From NCBI GenBank assembly GCA_001414485.1, contig LLEY01000045.1:310001-374000 (forward strand): a DNA stretch of 64,000 nt, written 5' to 3'. Under the pieces are notes generated by a model. That model saw nothing but the letters and a program-made list of their open reading frames with translations, made no database searches and had not been told where the DNA came from. The stretch comes from Calycina herbarum (Eukaryota; Ascomycota; Leotiomycetes; Helotiales; Pezizellaceae). The number at the start of each line of letters is the position of its first letter. Position 1 is the first letter of the stretch. Shown piece after piece: positions 45,128 to 56,266 of this stretch. The position numbers and the translations under genes are program-made.

Positions 45128-46678
45128 ATGGACTCCTCAGTTATGACTAAAGAAATGTGGGCAGCCGTCGACAATTTCCCTCTTGCCCAGCCACCGCCGG
45201 TGCGTTTTGCTCGCCCATCTTCAGTTCTAGGACTGATTGTTGACTTGTTCATTTGATAGGGTGTCGTTGCCAACCTGGACCATCCAGTATGGCACGGACA
45301 CGGAATTATCATTACAGCTTCGGTTGGTGTCCCCACTATGCTAGTGATGGCAGCAGTAAGAATATACTCCAAATGCTATCTTACAAGAAAATGGGTCATG
45401 GATGACTGTGGGTTGAGTCTTTTTGACTTTCGATAAATATGCTTGCTAACAGTTCTTAGATATTTTCCTTGTTAGCCTGGTAGGAAAACCGACATGGCAT
45501 CAAGCTTTTTGTGCTAAGCCCATATATAGGCATCAGCTCTAGCTCTGATTGCTCAACACGTCGCCTGTATTTTCATGCTTCAATTTTGGGCTTCATATCT
45601 CCGCTAACATTTGGCAGTGGTTCGTGGTGGAGCTTACGGGTACCATGCATGGGACGTCAAAATCGGGGAACTCACAAAGCCTGTGCTGCTGGTACGTTGC
45701 TACCTTCCGTATTTTTGGCCTAGCACTAAATTCTTCTGTAGAGATCCTTGGTTCTCCAAGTAATCACCGGCTTGTTGACTTGGCTCATCAAACTCGCTCT
45801 GTTTAGCCTTATTTTCCACACCTTTCGTCCACTGGCATATGTTCGTCGACTGGTTTACATTGGACTCTTCCTTTCGGGGGCATATTACATTGTTGCAGCA
45901 GTCGTGAATGGAATTTATTGTGGTCCTAGGGGAGGGACCGATCGAGTGTCATACTTGGCTGGATTGGGTTCGCATAGTTGTGGAAATCCTTCCGGCATTA
46001 TCCAGATTTTTAGCGTCCTGTCTGGTGTAGTGAATCTTACCGTCGACCTCTACTTGTTAATAATCCCCTTGAGGGCAATTTCGAAGCTCAACCTACCCAA
46101 AAGACGAAAGGCGGGTGTCTTTCTCATTTTCCTCACTGGAGGGGGGTAAGTAGCACTACCGCTATTAGATTTTTTTTATATCTAATCAACTCTTCAGTGC
46201 ATGCGTGATGAGCATCTTGGTGCTTTATTACCGAACGCTAGTCTTCAACCATGATGCTGCAAGTTCTTGGAATAACGATATCACACACCGAATTGTTTCT
46301 ATACTCACCGTCTCGTAAGTTCATAGTCACTTGCAACCATCTATTCAATACCACCTTGCTGAATCGGAAAATAGAACACTTGAGTTTTGCGTTGGTGTCA
46401 TCATTCCTTGCATGGCCCCGTCAGCGAAAATCTTGAAATTAGCTTCTGATCAAGTCAATATCTACATGAGCAGCAAATTTACCGGTTTTCGGCGTACGAA
46501 ATCTCATGATTCAATGAAAGATGAGAGAGAGTTAAAGACGATTGGGCAGGGTGCTTTTCAGGAAAGAAGATTTCCAGTCGAAGCATCATTTTCGCAAAAT
46601 GATACAATCGATAGAATGCTTACGCAGATACCAAGAGAGGCTGTAGTCAACGAGAGAATCAGAAATGGACATCCATAG
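45128..46678 (+). CDS. Rhodopsin-like (SAT4/PTH11-class) membrane protein, copy A
   Basis: Seven-TM fungal rhodopsin-domain protein; PTH11-class members act as surface sensors or GPCR-like receptors. Eight exons: 45128-45199, 45260-45407, 45460-45479, 45530-45566, 45618-45691, 45742-46145, 46198-46314 and 46375-46678. All are in phase, giving 391 aa. Exon 3 is only 20 nt and is kept in copy B. N-terminal EMWAAVDNFPLAQPPP precedes the first TM. Conserved core includes ALFSLIFHTFRPLAYVRRLVYI, LSGAYYIVAAVVNG, then NLTVDLYLLIIPLRAISKLN and the terminal TM motif FCVGVIIPCMAPSAKILK. A hydrophilic Ser/Arg-rich cytosolic tail of ~80 residues follows. No CFEM domain. Confidence 0.85.
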
Positions 46679-47172
46679 GCCAAGACGAGAAAAAGTGGCA
46701 AGGTTGGATTACGAAAGGTTCATTTACTTTGGGCGAACTTTCATGCAATTATTGTCTTTTGTAGTTCTTTTTAAAAAGTATATGTTGCCTGCATAAGAAG
46801 TCAAACTGTATTCATTATCCATTCTAGCATTGCTGCATTGTACCTATTGAACTTAGCTTACACTCCTTAAATTCCAAGTTCTTAAAAACAATTAGGAAAG
46901 AATACGAAATCAAACAGGCTCTTACCTTATTCGCCGACAAAGGTATAATGCAACAGTAAAAGAGAAATAATTCCCCCAGCACTACCCTGGATACTCGTTT
47001 AGGTACCGCACGGACGGTGTGCGACAGCAACCCACCACACCAACCACCCCTAACTTAGCCTGGTCAGATACATAAGCAAGTGCTCTCCTCTATTTTTCCA
47101 TACAAACCTTCTTCCGCCTTCACTCCCCTCTGCTCCATACTGCACTACATCTTTTCTCGACAACGCGCTATC
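46679..47172. other. Intergenic
   Basis: Between receptor copy A and P450-2, both on the plus strand. No gene or repeat seen. Confidence 0.4.
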
Positions 47173-48843
47173 ATGCCCAACGTCGTTGCAGCTGTTGCGA
47201 CGGGCGCAATAGCCATTTATGGTCTTCTTCACCTATTCCTACACTATACTCAAGATGCGAGAGAGCCACCACTCATATCAAGCTCCTTTCCGTTTGTTGG
47301 CATCATCTTTGGACTTGCTACGAAGAAAAACAAGTATTATGTTGAGACTAGGTAAGTTACTTCAAATATTACCGCCAAGTTAAATTCTAATTGTTCCTGT
47401 CGCCACAGCAAAAAACACAATCTTCCCATCTATACTCTCCGCCTTCCTGGAGCGAGACTATACGTAGTGAACTCCACCTCTTTGATTCCTGCCGTTCAAC
47501 GCCAATACAAGATATTGGCATTCCCACCTCTCGAAGCCAATCTAGCCATGAACGTATGCGGTACGAGTAAAACGGCGAACGACATTCTGAGCACAAACAT
47601 AAACGGCGATGAGGGATTCTGGGGGTATTCAATTACATTTTACAAGGCAATTCACGCAGCACTTTCCCCGGGACCAGGCCTTGATGAAATGAATCGTACC
47701 ATGGCACGAAGGGTTACTGCCTCAATAGATCAACTATTTTCTCAACCAAATGGGGGAAAGGTTGTCAAACTGTTTGAGTTTGTCAAGCATGAGATAACAC
47801 TTGCAACGACGGACTCTGTTTATGGCCCCCAAAATCCCTTCAAAGATCCCAAGGTTGAGAAGGGTCTCTGGTAAGCCCCAAATTCACTCACACCTGCCGA
47901 TGTATAGCAGCTTATGCCCAGTAGGAGTTTCCAGAGAGGAATCATGATTCTGATAATGAATTTGTTTCCCTCGATACTTGCCAGGGAGAGCGTTGCCTCT
48001 CGTGAGTATATGACAAAGGCTTTCACTAAATACTTCAAGGAAGGAGGTCATGATCATGGATCAGCTCTTATCAAAGCCCGCTATGAGCATAGTACGGAAC
48101 ACAAGATACCCGTTGAAGACATCGCAAGGTTTGAGACTGGAGGCGCCATTGCTCTTTTAACCAACACTTCTCCTGCAGCATTCTGGATGGTGTACCACTT
48201 GTACTATGATCCAGCAGCATTGGAAGACTGCCGACGGGAGCTTTCTACTGTTGTTACAACCGAAGAAAATGCGGGTCTCAAGATTCGTACTATCGACATG
48301 TCACAAGTGAAAACTTCCTGTCCCACATTATTGTCGGCTTTTCAGGAAGTTCTTCGCCTCCACACATTTGGAATCTCAACCAGGATGGTCATGAAAGATT
48401 ATCTACTCGATGACAAGTATCTTCTTAGGAAGGGAAACACAGTCATGATTCCGGGCCCAGTTCAACATGGCAACGCTGAGATTTGGGGCTCCAATGTCGG
48501 GGAGTTCGATCATCGACGTTTCCTACCTCAAAATAAGCGTCACAACCCGGTTGCATTTCGAGGATTTGGAGGCGGAACAACACTATGCCCGGGACGCCAT
48601 TTTTCGAGTACTGAGATTCTTGCATTCACAGCGATGTTGATTCTTCGGTTTGATATCACACCAGTGGGAGGGAAATGGCCTCATCTCACGACAGAGAAAG
48701 CAGAACTTTGGGAGACGGCACCAATACCCGACGAGGACGTTGAGGTAAAGATTAGTTCTAGGGCGACTGAAGAGGATGTGACATGGAGAATTTTGGTCTC
48801 AGATTCTGACAAGGCGATGCCACTTTCGGCAGAAGATTTGTAA
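47173..48843 (+). CDS. Cytochrome P450 (P450-2)
   Basis: 519 aa from exons 47173-47351, 47409-47870 and 47925-48843 (phases 2 and 2). N-terminal anchor VVAAVATGAIAIYGLLHLFL, then REPPLISSSFPFVG as hinge. The helix I region is ARFETGGAIALLTNTSPAAFW, the Asn/Thr form seen in CYP7/CYP8-like fungal P450s, which also lack the classic acid-Thr pair. ExxR is FQEVLRLH, and the haem loop FGGGTTLCPGRH has Cys near 435. It belongs to a different P450 group from P450-1. CYP7/8-like enzymes often act as isomerases, dehydratases or sterol/terpenoid hydroxylases; the actual substrate is unknown. Start ATG 47173 directly precedes the anchor. Confidence 0.9.
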
Positions 48844-49100
48844 ATTGCTACTTCAGACACTAGTCACCGCTCTCAGGGTATATTTGAAGCTCAATTTTAA
48901 TGTGGGGTTTATTTCATATTTTTGAATAAATAACTCTTTTGGTGTTGCATCAAACATTTTATAACCTGCGCCTCCAAGTTGGTCGGCACTTTTTTACAAG
49001 AACCACCTGCCAGGAGCAGTACGCTTTCCATTCCATGAGGCTTATGGAGGGTAGGAAACTAGCAGGAGCCTACGCTATAAAGCCGAGTCCTACAAGGCGC

Positions 49101-49163
49101 AGTATGTACTGAGTGCCACGGCTGGCCGAGCTTGGGCCTCTCTCATGGCACTCAGTACATACT
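49101..49163. repeat. Hairpin, 18-bp perfect stem
   Basis: AGTATGTACTGAGTGCCA at 49101-49118 and its exact complement at 49146-49163, 27-base spacer. Confidence 0.8.
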
Positions 49164-49433
49164 CGGTCGGGTAATTTAGCTGTAGCGGGCGGGCAAGCGA
49201 GCAATACCAAAATTAGGTGGGAAAAGAGTGCTTGTTTTAGCACCTACAATAACAACGCAATTCAGAAGAAGAATTTACCGCCAGTCTGTCTAACTATAGA
49301 GAGTGTAAAGGGCTTCTGTTCGATGCTATTTTCAAAAGATTTGAGTGAGTGGTTAATTTATTATTGGTGTTTTTGGTGAGGAGCAAGCACGGCGCACGGT
49401 CTCGTTACAGCTAAACTGCCCGATCGAGTACTA
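49158..49433. mobile_element. Possible decayed MITE (~275 bp)
   Basis: The left end (ACTCGGTCGGGTAATTTAGC onward) matches the reverse complement of the right end (ACTCGATCGGGCAGTTTAGC) over ~30 bases with a few differences. It is non-coding and flanked by further palindromes, so the true ends may lie outside. No target duplication identified. Confidence 0.5.
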
Positions 49434-49934
49434 GGCCTTGTAACACTTTAGATAAGTTACACGGCCTTTACAAGGGGTGGTTATAACGCCCTGACTCGGC
49501 CCTGCTAAGGCTTGGACATCGGTTAAACTTGCATGCCTGTGGTGATGCCCCGGGGTTCGACTCTGGCGAGCTACATCCGAATACGACACCACGAACTTCA
49601 CCCAATCAACGGCTGGGAAGGCACTATGGGAATTGCAGCCAGCCCAACACTCTCCTACGTGACATTTATTATAGTGTATGCATATTGTGGCACAGCAACT
49701 TACCGTTCATTTCCTGTCATTTCCTGAGGTGTCGTAATTGTCAAGGGTATTCATATGCCGACATTAGGAGAAATCTCAAAGCACGTTGGATCAGGTTACA
49801 CAACATGGTAGCTCGGTGATTCACCCTTGGTCCCGAAGGTGGATGCAAACAGGTTCGCATCCTCCATTTCAAGTTTGAACAGAAATCCAGGAAAACTTGT
49901 TGATTGTGAACAAGAAGGAAAATACAAAGCAATT

Positions 49935-51734
49935 ATGGAGATTTTACCAGATGCTTCCTCGCTACAGGTCAAAGACGAGGCACCCAAAGGAGATGAAGAA
50001 ACCTCCCCGTTGGCAACCAAAAGCTGGCGTTTCTATCTTATTCTGGTCTCGCTGACCTTCCTTTCTTTCGTTGCCTTTCTCGACGGCTCAATCATCGCAA
50101 TAGCGCTTCCGAAGATCACTAGCGAACTGTCCGCTGCAAATAACTACGTATGGATTGCAAACTCTTTTCTCGTCGCTCAAACTGTCGTCCAACCACTTTG
50201 TGCCCAACTTTGCAACATTTTTGGGCGCCGCATGCCCACGATTATCTCTATATCGATTTTTGCTATTGGAAGCGGAATAGCTGGGGGAGCAAACGACTCT
50301 TCTATGCTGATCGCTGGGCGTACAGTTCAAGGCTTGGGGTCAGGAGGGATAATGGTTCTCATTGAGCTTATCGTATGCGATATAGTCCCCTTGAGAGAAA
50401 GGGGGAAATACCTGGGTATCGTTTTATCGTCAAGTGCTGTTGGGGCTATAATAGGGCCGGTGGTAAGTGACATTCTCAGGAAATATTTCCCTATTCTGGT
50501 CGTTTCGGAAGTCAGGATCCTTACTCCCGAGACATACTCGAAAAAATCTTGAACATTTCTCAAAGAAGTAAACTGACATCCTCTTAAGGTAGGTGGAGCG
50601 ATTGCTGAAGCAGACTGGCGTTGGATTTTTTATCTAAACGTCCCTATTTCAGGAATAATCATTATCACCATGATCATATTTCTGCGCCTTCAGCACGACA
50701 AGGAGCCTACATGGTCTCGAGCACTTTTACGAATTGACTGGGTGGGGAATTCCATCTTCATCGCTTCCATATGCTCCTTGTTGATTGGTTTAATTTTTGG
50801 AGGGACCGTTTTTCCCTGGTCATCCTGGCGGACAATTCTCCCAATCGTACTTGGTGTCTTGGGATGGATAGGTTTCCATCTGTATGAGTGGAAACCACCA
50901 GCATTTTGCAAAGAGCCCTCTGTGCCCTCCCACTTATTCGCGAACCGAACTTCTGCGGCAGGATTCTACATCGTGTTCATATCCTCAACACTTCTCCAAT
51001 GGGTAGCCTTTTTCTGGCCCGTCTATTTCCAAGCGGTCCAAGGGACAACTCCCCTACGGTCCGGTGTAAATTTCATTCCATTCGAAGCATTTCTCATAGT
51101 GGGGGCAGCCGTTGCGGGCGGTATCCTTTCGAAATTTGGACACTATCGACCACTCCATTTGTTGGGATTCTGTCTAAGCATCCTTGGACCTGGCTTGAAT
51201 ATTATGCTCACACGAACAACACCCAAAGTCTCATGGGTCATATTCCAAATGGTTGATGCTGTTGGCAGGGCATTGCTATTACCGACAGTGCTGCCTTCAA
51301 TCATGGCCTCGTTGGACGAGTCAGATACAGCTTCGGCAACCGGAATATACTCATTTTTGCGTAGCTTTGGATTTGTTTGGGGTATCACCATTCCTGGTGT
51401 TATCTTTAACGCCGAATTCGATCGACATATCACAATTATCAGTGATCCCATGGTGCGCAAAGTTCTGGGTAACGGTCGAGCATATCAATCGGCTGGTGGA
51501 GATTATATTCAGTCACTTGCTCTGGTCGTGCAGCAAGAGGTGGTTTCTGTTTATCTCAAAGCACTCAGGGCAGTCTGGATTGGGGCTGTTGCTTTTGGGG
51601 TAACGGGAGTGGTGGCCGTTCTCGTGGAGAAGCACATTCCCCTCCGAACTTCTTTGGAGACAAAGTATGGACTGGAGCAAACACAAGATCGATCGGGCGA
51701 GGAAAACCACGAAGCGGTGAAACAAGAAGGATAA
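49935..51734 (+). CDS. MFS exporter, DHA2-like (14 TM) drug/toxin efflux type
   Basis: 557 aa from exons 49935-50462 and 50589-51734, phase 0. TM1 begins at about residue 35 (FYLILVSLTFLSFVAFLDGS) and contains LDGSIIAIALPKI. Loop 2-3 has GRRMP; the antiporter motif C-like GRTVQGLGSGGIM lies in TM4-5 and GKYLGIVLSSSAVGAIIGPVVGG, then ADWRWIFYLNVP, which is typical of the 14-TM DHA2 group. C-terminal VGVV...HIPLRTSL and a short acidic tail. Such exporters often sit in secondary-metabolite clusters and give self-protection. Here it flanks P450-2, consistent with that but not proof. Confidence 0.9.
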
Positions 51735-52199
51735 AGCGAGTGCTGGAGATAGTATGACTCGGAAACCGTTGTCGCTTTTCTTCTACGAGTTTGTCTTCCA
51801 TCAATGAGTCTTCATTCTACTTAGTACCTATATTTCTTTTCTCACCACACGTTCTTCTAAAATATAGCGTGAACATGTGTTTAACTCTCTAATGGAATAG
51901 TGTATTTTTAATTAAAACGAGTTATACCGCAAGTCTTCCAATACAGTAGCCGAGTGTCATGAAATCTCAGACTTGTGCCTTTTAATTTTTATACGCCACG
52001 TCAAAATTGCACGCAGATCTGCAACAAGATTGGGTCCCCTCTACACCATCGGCACTGGAGACTAATCAAACACCAACAACTTCAGCCACTGAAGAACCAA
52101 CAGCGTTACCATGGCAGAAATCAAAGCTCGCCACACTCAAACCGCAAGGAGGTAAACGAAGGGCATTTATCGCAGTAAACATTGTCTTCGAAGATAAAA

Positions 52200-52240
52200 T
52201 TAGGGGGGGGGGGGGGGGGGGATACTATCCCCCCCCCTAA
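52200..52240. repeat. G19/C9 hairpin tract
   Basis: TTA then nineteen G (52203-52221), ATACTAT, nine C and TAA. It could fold as hairpin or G-quadruplex; tract length may be an assembly approximation. Confidence 0.75.
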
Positions 52241-55200
52241 TTACATTGTATGCGCAGGGTCGTTTTAGTATGGCAAATGTCTGTGCACCGTAAAATGAAA
52301 TTAGGGGAGGGGGGGAAGAGTAGTATCAACCGCAGAATTATACAACGTTGTACTGCATATGCAGATGGATATATGCAAGACATAATTGGAGGCATGTTGC
52401 GCTGATAAGAAGGCGATTGAAGAGCCCCATATTGTGGGTGGCAGATCTTGCCGACGATGCTACATTGACACCTGGCATCCTAGTTTCAGAAGGGCACTTT
52501 ACGATAAGCCCCACCCTCTTTCCCGATGTCTTTCTCTGTGTTTGGAAACTGACGTTCGTTGCTGTAAGCAAATCTGTTCACCGAGAACCTTGACAGTCGG
52601 GTGTCACTGTTCTCTGCTGTACTACCAGATACGACACAGTCATTCTTAATCCATGCGTTACCGCAGTAGAATACTTACGTTTTTAGTCTCGTAATTGTAT
52701 TCCTTAAATGAAGAGTTTATCTTTGGGGGCAATAATACAAGACATTGGTTATTGGCTTTGCCACTTTAACAACACCAGAAAAATATATTTGCATCTCGCT
52801 TGTTTGTTAGTGGAAAGAGGAAAGTTGTATCAATCTATTAACCGGATGTCGCTTACAGAATACAAGTAAGCAATCGACCACACACACCAAAACGTATGAT
52901 TACTCACTGTTTCTTGACAGCAGCAATTGGTGGAATCTAAACTTGGAATCTATGCGCCTGTCGAGGATACTATCCTCTTCACACAGAAAGCTTTAAGAAG
53001 CAGTGATAAGCGTTTATTAAATGGACAGAATATGGTTTGAAAGGATGGATGTATTTATATATGATGTCTGAGTGGAACGAAGTTAATATATGGAAGTGTG
53101 TAGGCGTGGGAAATGGGGGTTTCGGACGACAGAGCTTGTTCTGCTTCTGATTTTGCGGTACCCTGTCTGTGCGTTCTCCGCGTTTCTTATTTTGTTTAGA
53201 AAAACAGACTAGAAAAAACTAATTCTGTAGTGTCTAGTTAAATTTCAAATACCGTTCTTCCATGAATCCTCTAATCAAAAGACCTCTTCGGAAATGCCAC
53301 CAAAGATTTGTCCAGTGTCAGAAAAACATGAAATCTACCACCCCATTTCGATCAAAGTAAGCTTTCAAGACTGGGTTTGTTGTAAGCTATTTTCCGCGAG
53401 GCCCTGAGAATGTATGTCTCCCTTATGATGGCTCGACAAACCCGACAAGAAACAAAATTGGGGAGATAGACCACTCCTTAGGACCACAGAGTGGGCTTGT
53501 TTAGCTACTCTAGCATAGGAATGAAAATCTTTGCATTCCGGATAAATCTCCTGATATTGAACCTGCGAATGTGGTTTGGGGTTGGCGCTTCTCGAAAATA
53601 TTTAGATCTGGAAGGCATGAGAAAGCAGGAAGTGAAAGGCTAGGCAATGTTTTCTACAGATAGCTTTAGAGAATGGATGTGGCAGGGAAAGAATCTTGTT
53701 AAACACCAGATGTTGTTGAATTTTGCGGTGTCCTCCAGCACATTTGATCTTGAACTCTTGGTCCGTAATAGGGGGAACCCCAAACCCGATGGAGTATTTT
53801 GGATATGGAGTTATGCCACCAGACAGCCAACTGCCTTTCAGAATAAGAAGAAAGATCAATCCAGAGGTTTAGTAAAGAGGGTACTTGGTGCAGATACGAC
53901 ATATTATTAGTCTACATTTCTAGTTTCCAATATAGTTTTCGAGAAGTCCCACTTTTTCAACATCCCTGAACCCCTTTTGCCAAATCTTCACTTGATTATT
54001 ACCAGCACGAAAGCACATATTTCCTAGCAGCTCGTGTACTACTGAAGTGTTCCATGAGTAGTCAATAAACAAAAATAACAAATAACAGTAAGAATTCTCT
54101 CGCTTAAGTGCTCTGGTACCTTATAACTAACTGTCCAGGTACCCTGGCCATTGGTCCGATTATCGCATAACTCGCGGCGTTCATTGCTTGAATATTGAGG
54201 TATCAAGTTATTCGTGAATCTATAGCCTATTCAAAACTATTCAAATTACTTAAGGTCAATTGCACCTGTATCTTCTTCTATCACACGGTAAGCGCTATCA
54301 ATTCCATCTAGAAGACTCGTAGTCCTATGTGATCTAAGATCCGAGAGCTTTTCTCATTAAGTCCTGAAGTAGGATTTGAAGGAGACGAGAATTCCAAAAT
54401 GGAGAAGCTCACAATCGCAGTGCCAAGGACTTAAAGTGATAACTTTTCTACGGTGAGATAGGGGAGTGGTTTGATATGTTCTACCCTGAAGCAGTATGAA
54501 CCAATACTCCTGTAGATATATCTTAAGAAATCTGTTTTCAAAAGGGTCTACTTATAGGTTGATCTTGGATCGAAGAGAGTTCAGGATACTACTTTGCACC
54601 TGGCCAAAAAGACATCAAGCGTTATTACCAACCTTCACAACCTCCCACCGACCTCTCTTCTCTTTATCCGGATGATTGAAGCATTATGGATAGAGGTATT
54701 AGAACTTCAAATACAAGAATCTTGTTCTTCTCGCATGCATTCTTTGAGTTTGTATGATTTGCACGGGACTTTGGTTGTTGATTCCTTCGTTCATTAGACT
54801 CTTCTTTTAAAGAGGTAGTCCTACTACCTACCCAGGAGAAATAAAATAGGACTTATGCAGTGCAGTCTAGTTTCCTGGGCTCTGAAGGTGATGATCTTCG
54901 TGAGGAAGGCGCGATTTGCTGGTTAGCGTGCGCAACCGGGAAGGAAATCAAGTTTTATTGTCGCAAAGTATTTCAAGTAATACTAAATTATACTAGATAG
55001 TCAGAACAATTAGGTTAAAACAAGGAGCTAGCACACGTACAACAAGCAGGTTGATACTTTTAAGTGTGCCCAATTTCCAAGCAATTGAACAAACGACTTC
55101 CAAAAAAGATACACAGGTACGGTGGAAGGGTTATTAACACACATATTTAGAATCCTAATATACAAATCCCCTTTATAGTTCACGATACATGTTCTTCAAT

Positions 55201-55321
55201 TGAATCGCCATCGTTGAGCCCTCTTTCAGGCTCCGGCTCTTTCGTGAGTAAAGGTGGTGAAGAAGGACCCTACATATCTTAACCTAGCGCTTGAAAATGA
55301 TACGCGAGTTAATTTCCGGTC

Positions 55322-55470
55322 CTCCGACCGGGTCAAATCTTAGTCAAATAGTCTTTCTTTTCCTAACAGAAAGCAATTGATCGTAGGCCTTATGCTGGTG
55401 CGCCTATGGTTAAGTGAAAGCGTGCCCCTTTTGCCCTCGCTTAATTTGTCGATGTTGACTTACCAGACGT
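55322..55470. repeat. Segmental duplication, copy B left part
   Basis: Matches 41636-41790 in order and orientation (see that entry). Confidence 0.5.
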
Positions 55471-55723
55471 AACCGCAAAACCATTTCGGACGGTTGCAGC
55501 TTCAACAGAATTTCTCGAACGTGAAATTCGAAATCCTGAGACTGTAAATGCTGGAATACTCAAAACAAATTGTACAGGGGAAAAATATTACTATTTTCCT
55601 TATCTACTGGCACTATTTCAGCTGATGGCTTTCCTCTACAAAGTAATATTACCAACCACAATCTATTCTAAGATGAGAGTCTAAGTGCTGTATGCTTAAA
55701 TGAAGAGAAAACCAAGTTTGTAG

Positions 55724-55780
55724 AAAATTGAGGTCACAAGAGGAGCCAGAGCGAAGAGAAACGGAAATAGAAGTATGCCT
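55724..55780 (-). pseudogene. P450-1 N-terminal anchor remnant
   Basis: On the minus strand this stretch reads GILLFPFLFALAPLVTSIFY, against SILVFPFLFILAVVV...LTSILY in P450-1. The DNA is alignable over about 60 bases with a 15-base deletion. It lies divergently 490 bases from receptor copy B, just as P450-1 lies divergently from copy A. The rest of the P450 is missing. Confidence 0.6.
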
Positions 55781-55889
55781 GTAAGTTCTCCAAAGGCGCA
55801 TCGGAGATCGGTCCCAGTTCCGCGGTTACAAGGTCAGAATCGGTCCGCACTACTCGTACTATTGAGTACTAATCGAATAAGGTGCCAAC

Positions 55890-55924
55890 TAGTTGATTTT
55901 CACGGTGCAACTGAAAATCAACTA
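55890..55924. repeat. 13-bp perfect hairpin, promoter of receptor copy B
   Basis: TAGTTGATTTTCA, 9-base loop, exact complement. About 340 bases before the ATG. Could be an operator-like dyad; no binding protein assigned. Confidence 0.6.
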
Positions 55925-56266
55925 CCTGACTACTTTAGTTCATATCCCCGCACTCTCAAAACATCGATGATGCGAGCAGACTCTCATATCAATAACATCC
56001 TCCCTCCACAGTTTTCTGGTTTTTGAAGGATTTTAATTCAGTTGTGTTATTACCCGTGCACCTTTCTTTATCCCCCTAAACCCGCGGAACAAGGTTATTA
56101 TCCATCTTCATTGGAGCTGAAATGGATTCTACTAACAAACATTTTGGCAGATAGGAAATCGCCCCCTCCCCCAGCCCGAGAGACCTCTGTTTCCAGGATA
56201 TCTTTGAAAAAGTTGGCTATACCTTTTCGAATATTAGACCTACATAGGTGCATCAGCTGTCTTAAA

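Larger units (their letters stand above)
48844..49934. other. Intergenic with inverted-repeat element
   Basis: No gene. Contains two nested inverted repeats (49101-49163 and 49158-49433) and a tRNA B-box look-alike near 49552. Confidence 0.5.
51735..56266. other. 4.5-kb gene desert
   Basis: No intact gene on either strand. Holds a poly-G/poly-C hairpin at 52200-52240, AT-rich unique sequence to 55300, duplicated-block remnants at 55322-55470 and 55724-55780, and a 13-bp hairpin at 55890-55924 just upstream of receptor copy B. Confidence 0.5.

Noticed and set aside
49500..49575. tRNA-like B-box (GGTTCGACTCT) near 49552
   Set aside because: The T-stem does not pair well and no matching acceptor or anticodon arm could be drawn; at most a decayed tRNA-derived repeat.
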